Assembly: GCF_018326285.1 (NCBI RefSeq)
Contig: NZ_AP023362.1
Coordinates: 5,642,001-5,706,000 of the forward strand
Length of the DNA: 64,000 nt
Origin: Mycolicibacterium sp. TY81
Lineage (GTDB): Bacteria; Actinomycetota; Actinomycetes; Mycobacteriales; Mycobacteriaceae
Direction of reading: 5' to 3'
Numbering within the stretch: the first letter of the stretch is position 1; each line of letters begins with the position of its first letter. Under the pieces are notes generated by a model. It searched no databases and had not been told where the DNA came from. It saw only the letters and a list, made by a program, of their open reading frames with translations. The position numbers and the translations under genes were made by a program. Of the stretch, positions 19,327-30,981 are shown piece after piece.

Positions 19327-20124
19327 TCAGCTGTCGAGCGCGACCGACGCCTCGGCGGTGTAGCACAGGAACGTCAGCGTCTCCTGCAGGTACAGCTGCA
19401 CCGTCTCGGCATCGTGCGACAGGTAGCCGATGGTCACGTCGGTGCCCAGCTGCAGGTCGAAATCGCCTCCGCGCGTGGACAATACGAACGCGCCGTCGAT
19501 GGCGGGCGCCCAGATGATCTCACCGTCGACCAGGCGGTTGAGGTGCTCCAGCAGCGGGTAGCCGTGCTCGGTGGTCTCACTGACCTTGGTGTAGGCCTCC
19601 GCCGACAGCAGCACCGAGTACGGCCCGTCCACACCGGCCAGACGCAGCTCGGACAGCGCCTGCGAGATCACGTCCGGGTAGCCCCGCGGGTCGCTCGGCA
19701 GCGCCAGCGCCGGGTTGGAGCTGGCGGCGCGGATGCCCTCGATCTGCGCGGCCGGGTAGCCCTCGAAGATCGCCCGGTCCTCCGAGAACGCCAGCTTCTT
19801 GGCGGCTTCCTTCACCGGATCCCAGTCGGAGTCCTGCGCGCCGCGCTCGACGTCGTCGATCGCCGTGCGGGTCACCGTGAACGGCACCCGCAGCCGCACC
19901 AGCGGCCGGGCTTCCCGAAGGTGCGCCACCACACCGTCGGCCGGCGACGTGACATCGACGAGATGGCCGGTGCTGACCGCGGCCGTCTTCGGTCCACCCG
20001 GCTCGCTCACGTCGACGACGCGACGGCCAGCGATGTGCCGCTTGAACGTCCGGGCGGCCTCCTCTTCGATCTGGGCCCACGCGGCCGCGGTGATCGGAGC
20101 GAGATCGCGGTACAGGTTGTTCAT
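19327..20124 (-). CDS. Encapsulin shell protein, family 1 (Cfp29-like)
   Basis: A 265-residue HK97-fold protein that self-assembles into a protein nanocompartment. It starts [20 protein letters not shown] and contains the family blocks FKRHIAGRRVVDV, LVRLRVPFTV and GDFDLQLGTDVTIGY. In M. tuberculosis the same protein (Cfp29) encloses a dye-decolourising peroxidase. The upstream gene here is exactly that cargo, and its stop overlaps this start by ATGA. The role is therefore to sequester the peroxidase, probably in oxidative-stress defence in acidic compartments. Confidence 0.96.
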   Translation of the reverse strand: MNNLYRDLAPITAAAWAQIEEEAARTFKRHIAGRRVVDVSEPGGPKTAAVSTGHLVDVTSPADGVVAHLREARPLVRLRVPFTVTRTAIDDVERGAQDSDWDPVKEAAKKLAFSEDRAIFEGYPAAQIEGIRAASSNPALALPSDPRGYPDVISQALSELRLAGVDGPYSVLLSAEAYTKVSETTEHGYPLLEHLNRLVDGEIIWAPAIDGAFVLSTRGGDFDLQLGTDVTIGYLSHDAETVQLYLQETLTFLCYTAEASVALDS

Positions 20125-21137
20125 TGCGGTTGACCTTTCAGACTGCCGATGGACAGGGTGCCAGTTGACGTGGGTTGGGCTTCGGGTTCTGCCGGTGCTG
20201 CGGCGGGCAGGGGCGGCGGCGCATCGAGGAAATCGACTGTGGGAGTGAAGAACAACACTCCGGTGACCGCCGTGGAGAAATCCAGGATGCGATCGGTGTT
20301 GCCCGGCGGGTCGCCGATGAACATGTTGCGCAGCATGCGTTCGGTGACGGCCGGGTCGGCCGAGTACGCGATGTAGTACGTGCCGAATTCCCCTGAGCCG
20401 ACGCGGCCGAACGGCATGTTGGCCCGCACGATCTGCAGTTGGTTACCGTCGTCGTCCTCGATGACGTTGAGGGCCAGGTGTGAGTTGGGTGGCTTGACGT
20501 CGTCGGCCATCTCGATGTCCTCGAGCTTGCTGCGGCCGATCACCCGTTCCTGCTCGGTGACGCTGAGCGACTCCCACGACGCCATGTCGTGCAGGTACTT
20601 CTGCACGTGAACGTAACTGCCACCGGCGAATTCGGGATCGTCGTCGCCGACCAGCGCCGCGACCACGGCATCCGGTCCGTCCGGGTTCTCGGTGCCGTCG
20701 ACGAAGCCGAGCAGGTCGCGGTTCTCGAAGAACTTGAATCCGTGTACCTCGTCGATCACCGTCACCGCGCCGTCGAGTGACTTCAGAATCTGGCTGGCCA
20801 GCTCGAAACACACGTCCATGGCGTTGGCCCGGATGTGGAACAGCAGGTCGCCCGGCGTCGACGGCGCGTGGTGACGCGCACCCTGCAATTCCGGGAACTC
20901 ATGCAGCCCGGCCGGCCGCGGCCCGCTGAACAAGCGATCCCAGGCGTCCGAGCTGATGCCGGTCACCAGGCTCAGACGGCTTGCGGGCGTGCGGAATCCA
21001 ACTGCCCGAACAAGTCCGGACAGCCCGGTGAGCGCATCGTGCACTTCGGGCTCGGCGCCCTCATCGATGGTGGCGATGAGAAAGATGGCAGCAGATGTCA
21101 ACGTGGTGAGAACGGGCTGAGGCCGTGCGGGACACAC
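20121..21137 (-). CDS. Dye-decolourising peroxidase, encapsulin cargo
   Basis: A 338-residue haem peroxidase of the DyP family. The signature GFVDGTENP supplies the distal Asp, NSHLALNV the proximal His, and [20 protein letters not shown] the distal Arg region. After the enzyme ends ([10 protein letters not shown]) comes a Pro/Ala linker and a terminal [14 protein letters not shown]. This is the short C-terminal peptide that docks DyP inside the encapsulin shell. The GTG at 21137 is taken as start because the family begins close to PQPVLTTLT; no ATG is available there. It is divergent from the M18 peptidase, 51 bp away. Confidence 0.94.
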   Translation of the reverse strand: MCPARPQPVLTTLTSAAIFLIATIDEGAEPEVHDALTGLSGLVRAVGFRTPASRLSLVTGISSDAWDRLFSGPRPAGLHEFPELQGARHHAPSTPGDLLFHIRANAMDVCFELASQILKSLDGAVTVIDEVHGFKFFENRDLLGFVDGTENPDGPDAVVAALVGDDDPEFAGGSYVHVQKYLHDMASWESLSVTEQERVIGRSKLEDIEMADDVKPPNSHLALNVIEDDDGNQLQIVRANMPFGRVGSGEFGTYYIAYSADPAVTERMLRNMFIGDPPGNTDRILDFSTAVTGVLFFTPTVDFLDAPPPLPAAAPAEPEAQPTSTGTLSIGSLKGQPQ

Positions 21138-21188
21138 GAACTCGACCCTAGCGGCAACGGCAACGGATTTCCGGGTGATGATGGCCTC

Positions 21189-22448
21189 ATGACCGGAGCT
21201 ACTGCCGCAGGCCTCTGCGGGTTCATCGACGCGTCGCCCTCGCCGTTCCATGTGTGCGCGACGGTGGCCGCGCGGCTGACCGCCGCCGGCTTCACCGAAC
21301 TCGCCGAGACCGACGCCTGGCCCGCCTCTCCCGGTAACTACTTCACGGTGCGGGCCGGCTCGCTGGTGGCGTGGCGGGCGACGGAGGCGCCGAAGCCCTT
21401 CCGCATCGTCGGCGGCCACACCGACAGCCCCAACCTGCGGGTCAAGCAGCACCCCGACCGGTTCGTCAGCGGCTGGCAGGTCGTGGCGCTCGAGCCCTAC
21501 GGCGGCGCGTGGCTGAACTCGTGGCTGGACCGCGACCTCGGCATCAGTGGCCGGCTCTCGGTACGGCGCGGCGACACCGTCGAGGACGTCCTGGTCCGGA
21601 TCGACGACCCGATCCTGCGGGTGCCGCAGCTGGCCATCCACCTGTCCGAGGACCGCAAGGGCGTCAGCCTCGATCCGCAGCGGCACGTCAACGCGGTGTG
21701 GGGCGTCGGCACGGGTACCCGCGACTTCCTCGGTTACGTCGCCGCGCACGCGGGGGTCGACGGTGCCGATGTCCTGGCCGCCGACCTGATGACGCACGAC
21801 CTCGCGCCGTCGCGCCTGATCGGCGTCGACAGCGATCTGATCAGCGCACCCCGGCTCGACAACCAGGGCACCTGCTACGCCGGGCTGGAGGCGTTCCTGG
21901 CCGCGCCGGCTGCCGACTACGTTCCGGTGCTGGCGCTGTTCGACCACGAAGAGGTCGGGTCGACGTCCGACCACGGCGCGCAGTCCGATCTGCTGCCGAC
22001 GGTGCTGGAGCGCATCGTGCTGGCGGCTGGCGGAACGCGCGAGGATCTGCTGCGCCGGCTGGCCGGCTCGATGGTGGCCTCGGGCGACATGGCGCACGCC
22101 ACGCACCCGAACTACCCGGAGCGGCATGAACCGGGGCACCTCATCCAGGTCAACGGCGGCCCGGTGCTCAAGGTGCAACCCAACCTGCGGTACGCCACCG
22201 ACGGCCGGACCGCCGCGGCGTTCGCATTGGCCTGCGCGCAAGCCGGGGTACCGCTGCAGCGGTACGAGCACCGCGCCGACCTGCCGTGCGGATCGACGAT
22301 CGGACCGATGACCGCCGCCCGCACCGGCATCCCGACCGTCGACGTCGGCGCCGCGCAGCTGGCCATGCACTCGGCACGCGAGGTGATGGGCGCGCTCGAC
22401 GTGCCGGCCTACGCCGCGGCGCTGCAGGCGTTCCTGGCACCCGCCTAG
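21189..22448 (+). CDS. M18-family aspartyl aminopeptidase
   Basis: A 419-residue zinc aminopeptidase that removes acidic N-terminal residues. Metal ligands and catalytic sites fit M18: [13 protein letters not shown] near residue 78, SAPRLDNQG near 220, [18 protein letters not shown] near 250, and [12 protein letters not shown] near 305. The ATG at 21189 matches the family start. It shares its 51-bp upstream gap with the divergent DyP gene, so the promoters are back to back. The order matches Rv0798c-Rv0799c-Rv0800 in M. tuberculosis. Confidence 0.94.
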   Translation: MTGATAAGLCGFIDASPSPFHVCATVAARLTAAGFTELAETDAWPASPGNYFTVRAGSLVAWRATEAPKPFRIVGGHTDSPNLRVKQHPDRFVSGWQVVALEPYGGAWLNSWLDRDLGISGRLSVRRGDTVEDVLVRIDDPILRVPQLAIHLSEDRKGVSLDPQRHVNAVWGVGTGTRDFLGYVAAHAGVDGADVLAADLMTHDLAPSRLIGVDSDLISAPRLDNQGTCYAGLEAFLAAPAADYVPVLALFDHEEVGSTSDHGAQSDLLPTVLERIVLAAGGTREDLLRRLAGSMVASGDMAHATHPNYPERHEPGHLIQVNGGPVLKVQPNLRYATDGRTAAAFALACAQAGVPLQRYEHRADLPCGSTIGPMTAARTGIPTVDVGAAQLAMHSAREVMGALDVPAYAAALQAFLAPA

Positions 22449-22457
22449 AGTTTGACC

Positions 22458-22811
22458 ATGGCACTCAAAGTGGAGATGGTCACATTCGACTGCACCGACG
22501 CGCAGGCCCTCGCCGACTGGTGGGCCGCGCAATTCGGCGGCAAGGTGCACACCCTGATGCCGGGGGAGTTCTTCGTCGTCAACTTCCCGGAGGGCCCGAA
22601 TCTGGGCTTCCAGCAGGTCGACGACCCGACGCCCGGCAAGAACCGGCTGCACCTGGACTTCCACCTCGAAGGCGACATCGAGCCCGAGCTCGAGCGCCTC
22701 AAAGCCGCGGGCGCGACGGAAACCGAACGCCATGCCTTCGGCGAGGTGGCCCGCTGGGTGGTGCTGGCCGACCCGGAGGGCAACGCGTTCTGCATCGCGG
22801 GCGCGGCCTGA
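22458..22811 (+). CDS. VOC-family (glyoxalase-like) protein
   Basis: A 117-residue single VOC module with the beta-alpha-beta-beta-beta pattern: VEMVTFDCTDAQALADWW at the start, LHLDFHLEG in the middle and WVVLADPEGNAFCI at the end. It resembles Rv0801, which has no known substrate. The glyoxalase-like metal ligands are incompletely preserved at the first position. The ATG at 22458 is preferred over the in-frame TTG at 22452. It begins 9 bp after the peptidase stop. Confidence 0.85.
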   Translation: MALKVEMVTFDCTDAQALADWWAAQFGGKVHTLMPGEFFVVNFPEGPNLGFQQVDDPTPGKNRLHLDFHLEGDIEPELERLKAAGATETERHAFGEVARWVVLADPEGNAFCIAGAA

Positions 22812-22815
22812 CGGG

Positions 22816-22986
22816 CTAGGGACCGGCCTGCTCGACCAGTTCGACGCCGGTGGACACCACCGGCTCCGACGCGGCATGCCACGCCTTGGACGCGACGACG
22901 ATGGCGCCGGCACAGATACACACCAGGGCCGCGATCACGGCCAGTACCGCGATCGCACCCCGGTTGAGTCCGATGTGAAGTCTCAT
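22816..22986 (-). CDS. Small single-pass membrane protein
   Basis: A 56-residue frame starting MRLHIGLNRGAIAVL. A hydrophobic span of about 25 residues (AIAVLAVIAALVCICAGAIV) follows a short basic N-terminus, then a polar tail ...STGVELVEQAGP. It fills the gap between two well-supported genes on the other strand, and its high-GC codon pattern fits a coding sequence. No family is recognised, and function is unknown. Confidence 0.55.
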   Translation of the reverse strand: MRLHIGLNRGAIAVLAVIAALVCICAGAIVVASKAWHAASEPVVSTGVELVEQAGP

Positions 22987-23122
22987 CCGGCCACGCTAAG
23001 AGTGCGGGATGAGGCCCCGATGGGTCCTACCTAGCAGCCCGCTATGAGGGCCGCCGCGATGAGTTCCCGCCTTCGGGCGAGTCGACCTAGTGTTGAACCG
23101 CCGATCGAGAACGGAGTCCGCC

Positions 23123-23545
23123 ATGGCCGACGCCAAGGATGTATCGCAATCACGGGCCGTGTGGGCCGGTCGCACCACACCGCAGAAGGCCGGCCTCGTC
23201 CTGAGCGCCTTCCTCCTGCTGTTCCTGCTGGCCGATGCCATTCCGAAGATTCTCGGGATGGAGTTCGCCCGCACCGCGACCGAGGGCATCGGCTTCCCGC
23301 CCTACCAGACGTACGTCATCGGGTGGGTGCTGCTGGCTTGCATCATCGTGTGGGTGATCCCCCGCACCGCAGTGCTGGGCGCGGTCGGGCTGACGGCCTA
23401 TCTCGGCGGTGCCGTGACCATCGACATGCACCAAGAGGCGTGGTTCCCCGTGGTCTTCGCGGTGGCCTTCGGACTCTTGATCTGGGGCGCGCTCATCCTG
23501 CGGCGGCCGGCGCTGCTCAAGGTGCTGGTCAGCGGCGACGAGTAG
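23123..23545 (+). CDS. DoxX-like small membrane protein
   Basis: A 140-residue membrane protein with four hydrophobic spans (GLVLSAFLLLFLLADAIPKI, YVIGWVLLACIIVWVIP, AVLGAVGLTAYLGGAV, FPVVFAVAFGLLIWGALIL). The pattern GFPPYQTYVIGWVLLA and TAYLGGAVTIDMHQEAWF fits DoxX-like family proteins. The ATG at 23123 is chosen because the residues upstream are not family-like. Function is unknown. Confidence 0.8.
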   Translation: MADAKDVSQSRAVWAGRTTPQKAGLVLSAFLLLFLLADAIPKILGMEFARTATEGIGFPPYQTYVIGWVLLACIIVWVIPRTAVLGAVGLTAYLGGAVTIDMHQEAWFPVVFAVAFGLLIWGALILRRPALLKVLVSGDE

Positions 23546-23596
23546 CCGGCGCTCGCCGTGGCGGGCGGGCAAGTTCCGCAACGATAGACTCTCTGC

Positions 23597-25883
<2,287 letters not shown>

Positions 25884-25885
<2 letters not shown>

Positions 25886-25932
25886 TTTGTGCACGAAAAT
25901 CCGCGCCCACCGCGGAAAATCGTGCACAAATC
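25884..25932. repeat. Long palindromic intergenic repeat, family A copy 2
   Basis: The perfect 13-bp arms GATTTGTGCACGA (25884-25896) and TCGTGCACAAATC (25920-25932) surround AAATCCGCG...CGCGGAAAA, as in the copy at 2538-2596. Only the central loop bases differ (CCCAC against GCTGG). It begins within the purL stop codon and ends 6 bp before the next gene's start. Confidence 0.9.
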
Positions 25933-25938
25933 CCTGAG

Positions 25939-26319
25939 ATGGTGACGCGTAAGGCGCCCGACCCGGCGGCGACGCGGGCGGCGGTGCTGCTCGTCGCCGA
26001 CTGGCTGCGTGACGAGCACGCCGAAACGCCGCCGCGCGCCGCGATCGCGGAGGCCGTCCGGCTGACGGCGCGCACGCTGGCGGCCGTCGCGCCCGGCGCC
26101 AGCGTCGAGGTCCGCGTGCCGCCATTCGTTGCGGTGCAGTGCATTTCGGGCCTCAGTCACACCCGCGGCAATCCGCCCAACGTGGTGGAGACGGACCCGC
26201 GCACCTGGCTGCTGTTGGCCACCGGGTTGTTGTCGCTGGACGACGCGGCGGGCGCCATCGAGATGTCCGGGTCACGGGCACGGGAGATCGGCCCGTGGCT
26301 GCCGCTGGTCGAGCTGTAG
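25939..26319 (+). CDS. Sterol-carrier-family small protein (Rv0807-like)
   Basis: A 126-residue protein starting MVTRKAPDPAATRAAVLLVADWL and ending GSRAREIGPWLPLVEL. The block HTRGNPPNVVETDPRTWLLLATG matches the actinobacterial family annotated as sterol-carrier-related that sits next to purF. The ligand is not established. The start may be ATG 25939 or GTG 25942; the frame extends upstream through the palindromic repeat, which is unlikely to be coding. Confidence 0.8.
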   Translation: MVTRKAPDPAATRAAVLLVADWLRDEHAETPPRAAIAEAVRLTARTLAAVAPGASVEVRVPPFVAVQCISGLSHTRGNPPNVVETDPRTWLLLATGLLSLDDAAGAIEMSGSRAREIGPWLPLVEL

Positions 26320-26322
26320 GGC

Positions 26323-27675
26323 TCACTTGAAGAACGGGTATTCCTGCACCCAGTGAAAGCCCCTGTTGCGCAACGTGAATTGATCGAGGTCGACCTGATC
26401 GAGGGTGATCTGCACCGGACGGCCCTGCAGCGTGCCGGTCAGTTGCAGCTGCCGGGCCGCCGGCCGCGAGACCTTCAGCTCGGCCAGTGCCGCGCCGCCG
26501 GGTCCGGTCGCGGTGATGGTGTCGGACTTGATGGTGGCGGGGGCGTCGACCAGCTCGCCGTTCATCCGCTGATACGTCAGGGCGCCGTCCGTCTCGAAAA
26601 CCAGCCGTTGCCAACGGGTTTGATCGGTCGTCAGCGGCGGCAGCGGCTTGCCGTCCACGCTGAACTCCCGGACCGACCAGATCCCGTACAGCTCGGGCTT
26701 GGCCTTGCCGCCGCCGTAGGCGTGCCACGCCTGCCAGCTGGCGAGGATGCATCCGGCCAGTACCCAGAGCCCGAGCACGGCCTGCACGGTGGCGGCTCTG
26801 CGATTGGCCCGCGCGGAGCTGAACAGGGCGGGTTGGCTCACCGGCTCCGACGGGCGTTGCAGGACAAACAGGTCCGTCAGCCGGCGCAGCTGCGGCGCGA
26901 GCAGCACCAGGCTTATCAGCAGCAGATGGCCGGACAAGATCTTGACCGGCACGTCGAACGTCATGTTCAACAGGAACACCTGGGCCATGCTGGCCAGCCC
27001 GAGCAGCGTGCCCAGGGTCGCGGTGCGCGGCAGGAACATCAGCAATCCGGCCAGTACCTCGACGGCGCCGAGGGTCATCTCGTACGGGTGCGAGCTGCCC
27101 ACCTGCAGCCACAGCACCGAGGCCGGACTCAAGTCGCCGAAGGACCGCAGCAGCGCGGACGGTGGCGGAGACGGCATCTGGGTGGGCACCAGTTTGGCGA
27201 ACCCGTAGAAGAGCATCTGGCCGGCGACGCACAACCGCAGGAACGTCAGGAACCACGCTGACAGCCGCGCGTAGTCGGGCCGCCGCCGGTCCATGAGCGT
27301 CCACACCGCGGTGCCGACGGCCGCGACGACCGCCAGGGTGAAGACCATCACCCAGACGACGGTCTGATCGCCGCTGCCGGAGTCCTGATGGAGCACCGCG
27401 TCGACGCCGAAGACCTCGCGACCGACCCACCTCAGTGGCGGGCCCAGCAGCGTCATCTGCCACATCACCGCCAGCTTGGGCAGCCACTCGCCGACGATCC
27501 CGAAGAAGGCAAAGGTGATCTGCGCGAACAACACACAGAACAGACCGAAGTACAGAAAGCAGAATCTGAATGCGATCTTCGTCACGGTCGACCATGGCCG
27601 GGTGGGGTCGGCGGCGACGGGATCGGCGACAACGGAACCGGGACTCTCGGATAATTGACTGGCCATGAAATCCAT
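26323..27675 (-). CDS. DoxX-family multi-pass membrane protein with C-terminal extracytoplasmic domain
   Basis: A 450-residue protein. Hydrophobic segments near residues 30-60, 105-125, 140-165, 190-290 and 300-320 include the DoxX-like blocks LRLCVAGQMLFYGFAKLVP and TLGAVEVLAGLLMFLP. The last 120 residues form a soluble beta-rich domain (ELYGIWSVREFSVDGKPL ... FHWVQEYPFF). Such proteins are predicted to work with membrane oxidoreductases; the substrate is unknown. It is divergent from purF, whose promoter must lie in the 210-bp gap. Starts at 27675 or 27666 are both possible. Confidence 0.82.
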   Translation of the reverse strand: MDFMASQLSESPGSVVADPVAADPTRPWSTVTKIAFRFCFLYFGLFCVLFAQITFAFFGIVGEWLPKLAVMWQMTLLGPPLRWVGREVFGVDAVLHQDSGSGDQTVVWVMVFTLAVVAAVGTAVWTLMDRRRPDYARLSAWFLTFLRLCVAGQMLFYGFAKLVPTQMPSPPPSALLRSFGDLSPASVLWLQVGSSHPYEMTLGAVEVLAGLLMFLPRTATLGTLLGLASMAQVFLLNMTFDVPVKILSGHLLLISLVLLAPQLRRLTDLFVLQRPSEPVSQPALFSSARANRRAATVQAVLGLWVLAGCILASWQAWHAYGGGKAKPELYGIWSVREFSVDGKPLPPLTTDQTRWQRLVFETDGALTYQRMNGELVDAPATIKSDTITATGPGGAALAELKVSRPAARQLQLTGTLQGRPVQITLDQVDLDQFTLRNRGFHWVQEYPFFK

Positions 27676-27885
27676 ATAAACAGCCGGATTGAAGTGGGCT
27701 GATGAGACGGCTGACGCCCCCGCGCGAAGCCGTCCGCGGCGCGGCGGCCGAGCCGGAAACCGGCCCGGCCGACACGCCTACGGTGTACGACGCGCCAACA
27801 GAAGGAAGATTCGATTCCGTTTCGCGCCCAACGGGACCGTAGACTCGAACCCGTCACCAACCGCCTCCCCGGGAGCAGCCCTATC

Positions 27886-29415
27886 GTGACCGAACAGACC
27901 GAGAACGAGCCACGCGAGGAATGCGGCGTATTCGGGGTCTGGGCCCCTGGCGAGGATGTGGCAAAGCTCACTTACTACGGTCTCTATGCCCTGCAACACA
28001 GAGGGCAGGAAGCGGCAGGTATCGCTGTCGCTGACGGATCGCAGATTCTGGTCTTCAAGGACCTCGGTCTGGTCAGTCAGGTGTTCGACGAGCAGACCCT
28101 GGCCGCCATGCACGGCCACGTCGCCGTCGGGCACTGCCGCTACTCCACCACCGGCTCCACGACGTGGGAGAACGCCCAGCCGGTGTTCCGCAACACCGCC
28201 GCCGGCACCGGCGTCGCGCTCGGCCACAACGGCAACCTGGTCAACACCGCCGAACTGGCGGCGCGGGCCCGCGAAGCCGGACTGATCAACGCGCGTGGCC
28301 ATGTCGCCGCCACCACCGACTCGGACATCCTGGGCGCCCTGCTGGCGCACGGCGCGGCCGACTCGACGCTGGAACAGTCCGCCCTGGAACTGCTGCCGAC
28401 GGTCCGTGGCGCGTTCTGCCTGACTTTCATGGACGAGAACACCCTGTACGCCGCGCGCGACCCGCACGGCGTCCGCCCGCTGTCCCTGGGCCGGCTGGAC
28501 CGCGGCTGGGTCGTCGCCTCCGAGACCGCGGCGCTGGACATCGTCGGCGCCTCGTTCGTCCGCGACATCGAGCCCGGTGAGCTGCTGGCCATCGACGCCG
28601 ACGGCGTGCGCTCCACCCGGTTCGCCAACCCCGAGCCCAAGAGCTGCGTCTTCGAGTACGTCTACCTGGCCCGCCCGGACAGCACCATCGCCGGCCGCTC
28701 GGTCCACGCCGCGCGCGTCGACATCGGCCGCCGGCTCGCCCAGGAGAAGCCCGTCGACGCCGACCTGGTGATCGGGGTGCCCGAATCGGGCGTGCCCGCG
28801 GCCGTCGGCTACGCGCAGGGCTCGGGTATCCCGTTCGGCCAGGGCCTCATGAAGAACGCCTACGTCGGGCGCACGTTCATCCAGCCGTCGCAGACCATCC
28901 GCCAGCTCGGTATCCGGCTCAAGCTCAACCCGCTGAAGGAAGTCATCCGCGGCAAGCGGCTGATCGTCGTCGACGACTCGATCGTCCGCGGCAACACCCA
29001 GCGCGCCCTGGTCCGCATGCTGCGCGAGGCCGGTGCTGTCGAGGTGCACGTACGCATCGCGTCGCCGCCGGTGAAGTGGCCATGCTTCTACGGCATCGAC
29101 TTCGCCACCCCCGCCGAGCTGATCGCCAACGCCAAGAGCACCGAGGCGAGCGAAGACGAGATGCTCGAAGCGGTCCGCCACGCGATCGGCGCCGATTCAT
29201 TGGGCTACATCAGCCGCCAGGGCATGATCGCCGCCACCGAGCAGCCCGCCACCCGGCTGTGCGCGGCCTGCTTCGACGGCAACTACCCGATCGAACTGCC
29301 AGGTGAAGCCGCCCTCGGCAAGAACGTCGTCGAGCACATGTTGGCGTCGGCGGCTCGCACCGGGCTGCCGCTGACTGCCGACAACGACAACGCCTCGGCC
29401 CTGCGCCGTCCCTGA
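27886..29415 (+). CDS. purF: Amidophosphoribosyltransferase
   Basis: A 509-residue enzyme for the first committed step of purine synthesis, PRPP plus glutamine to phosphoribosylamine. A short propeptide (12 residues) precedes Cys13 in EECGVFG, the N-terminal nucleophile. The PRPP loop VVDDSIVRGNT is near residue 361. WPCFYGIDF and LCAACFDGNYP carry the cysteines expected of the Fe4S4-containing Bacillus-type enzyme. It starts on GTG. The purM gene follows after 63 bp, and both probably form an operon. Confidence 0.97.
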   Translation: MTEQTENEPREECGVFGVWAPGEDVAKLTYYGLYALQHRGQEAAGIAVADGSQILVFKDLGLVSQVFDEQTLAAMHGHVAVGHCRYSTTGSTTWENAQPVFRNTAAGTGVALGHNGNLVNTAELAARAREAGLINARGHVAATTDSDILGALLAHGAADSTLEQSALELLPTVRGAFCLTFMDENTLYAARDPHGVRPLSLGRLDRGWVVASETAALDIVGASFVRDIEPGELLAIDADGVRSTRFANPEPKSCVFEYVYLARPDSTIAGRSVHAARVDIGRRLAQEKPVDADLVIGVPESGVPAAVGYAQGSGIPFGQGLMKNAYVGRTFIQPSQTIRQLGIRLKLNPLKEVIRGKRLIVVDDSIVRGNTQRALVRMLREAGAVEVHVRIASPPVKWPCFYGIDFATPAELIANAKSTEASEDEMLEAVRHAIGADSLGYISRQGMIAATEQPATRLCAACFDGNYPIELPGEAALGKNVVEHMLASAARTGLPLTADNDNASALRRP

Positions 29416-29478
29416 CCTGACGGCCGTCAACAGGCGCGACGTGCATCCGCGAGGGTGCGACCGGTAGCCTTGGGGCCG

Positions 29479-30561
29479 ATGACTAGCCAGGATGAGCGAG
29501 CTGAATCGATTGGCGCCTCCTACGCTTCGGCGGGGGTTGACATCGAGGCAGGCGATCGCGCCGTCGAATTGTTCAAGCCCCACGCCAAGAAGGCCACCCG
29601 CCCCGAGGTCCGGGGTGGCCTCGGAGGTTTTGCCGGGCTGTTCGGTCTGAAAGCCGGGTACCGCGAGCCGCTGCTGGCTTCGTCGACCGACGGTGTGGGC
29701 ACCAAGCTCGCCGTGGCGCAGGCCATGGACAAGCACGACACCGTCGGCATCGACCTCGTCGCGATGGTCGTGGACGACCTCGTGGTGTGTGGCGCCGAGC
29801 CGCTGTTCCTGCAGGACTACATCGCCGTGGGCCGTACCGTGCCCGAGCGGGTGGCCGAGATCGTCTCGGGCATCGCCGAAGGCTGTGTGCAGGCCGGCTG
29901 TGCGCTGCTGGGTGGTGAGACCGCCGAGCACCCGGGCCTCATGGAGCCCGACCACTACGACATCTCCGCGACCGGCGTCGGCGTCGTCGAGGCCGACGAC
30001 CTGCTTGGCCCCGAGAACGTCCGCCCCGGCGATGTGATCATCGCCATGGCCGCCACCGGCCTGCACTCCAACGGCTACTCGCTGGCCCGCAAGGTGCTGC
30101 TCGAGATCGACCGCATGAGCCTGTCCGGGCACGTCGAGGAGTTCGGCCGCACGCTCGGCGAAGAGCTGCTGGAGCCGACACGGATCTACGCCAAGGACTG
30201 CCTCGCGCTGGCCGCCGAGACCCAGGTACGCACCTTCTGCCACGTCACCGGCGGCGGACTGGCCGGAAACCTGGAACGCGTCATCCCGCACGGCCTGACC
30301 GCTGAGATGGACCGCGGTACCTGGACGCCGGCACCGGTGTTCCAGATGATCGCCCAGCGCGGCCGCGTGGAGCGTGCCGAAATGGAGAAGACGTTCAACA
30401 TGGGTGTCGGCATGGTCGCCGTCGTCGCGCCGGAGGACACCGACCGCGCACTGGCGATTCTGACTGCTCGGCACCTGGACTGCTGGACTCTGGGCACCGT
30501 CAACAAGGGTGGCAAGAGCAGCGTTCGCGCCGAGCTGGTGGGCCAGCACCCGCGCTTCTGA
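29479..30561 (+). CDS. purM: AIR synthetase
   Basis: A 360-residue phosphoribosylformylglycinamidine cyclo-ligase that closes the imidazole ring (FGAM to AIR). Blocks in order are YASAGVDIEAGDRAVEL, LLASSTDGVGTKLAVA (ATP/substrate), DLVAMVVDDLVVCGAEPLF, LLGGETAEHPG and HVTGGGLAGNLERVIP. The ATG at 29479 fits the family start. It ends before a hairpin shared with the convergent DUF3073 gene. Confidence 0.97.
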   Translation: MTSQDERAESIGASYASAGVDIEAGDRAVELFKPHAKKATRPEVRGGLGGFAGLFGLKAGYREPLLASSTDGVGTKLAVAQAMDKHDTVGIDLVAMVVDDLVVCGAEPLFLQDYIAVGRTVPERVAEIVSGIAEGCVQAGCALLGGETAEHPGLMEPDHYDISATGVGVVEADDLLGPENVRPGDVIIAMAATGLHSNGYSLARKVLLEIDRMSLSGHVEEFGRTLGEELLEPTRIYAKDCLALAAETQVRTFCHVTGGGLAGNLERVIPHGLTAEMDRGTWTPAPVFQMIAQRGRVERAEMEKTFNMGVGMVAVVAPEDTDRALAILTARHLDCWTLGTVNKGGKSSVRAELVGQHPRF

Positions 30562-30591
30562 CCTTCGGGTCGCGCGCGCGGGGCTGGGCCT

Positions 30592-30614
30592 GCGGCCCTG
30601 GGACTCAGGGCCGC
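30592..30614. terminator. Hairpin between convergent purM and DUF3073 genes
   Basis: GCGGCCCTG (30592-30600) and CAGGGCCGC (30606-30614) form a perfect 9-bp stem with a 5-base loop; no T-tract. Confidence 0.7.
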
Positions 30615-30623
30615 TCGTGGGGT

Positions 30624-30836
30624 CTAGTGACGCCAGTCGTCTTCGGGTACGGCCCAGCGACCGGCGGGCTCGTCGCCCGAGTCGTCGTCCAGGTCGTCAT
30701 CGATGGCACTGGAGCTGTAACCAACGGAGTCGTTCGAGAGCTCTCGCTGCAACCGAGTGAAATCGGTCTGCGGTGAGCTGTACTTAAGGTCTCGAGCAAC
30801 CTTGGTCTGCTTTGCCTTTGCCCGGCCGCGGCCCAT
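30624..30836 (-). CDS. DUF3073 small protein (Rv0810c-like)
   Basis: A 70-residue protein that begins MGRGRAKAKQTKVARDLKY and ends with an acidic DDDLDDDSGDEPAGRW stretch and WAVPEDDWRH. This is the exact architecture of the DUF3073 family conserved across actinobacteria next to purM. Function is unknown; the basic N-terminus and acidic tail suggest nucleic-acid or ribosome contact, but that is guesswork. In the core chromosome its other neighbour is usually ygfZ; here an accessory cluster intervenes. Confidence 0.92.
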   Translation of the reverse strand: MGRGRAKAKQTKVARDLKYSSPQTDFTRLQRELSNDSVGYSSSAIDDDLDDDSGDEPAGRWAVPEDDWRH

Positions 30837-30981
30837 AAGGGACCCCCTCGCGCAATAACGGAGCGGCCCGATGTGCAGGCGGCTCCGATCTGAGTGTGTT
30901 TATTGTCCTGCCGTTAGCTTACCGTGCCCGGCGGTCTCATGCTGGCAGGCCACCCTCACCGGGGGTCTGAGGGCCGAATCG

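Noticed and set aside
20121..22913. A 930-codon minus-strand frame containing DyP
   Set aside because: Only the last 338 codons are DyP; the front lies antisense to the M18 peptidase and lacks any family pattern.
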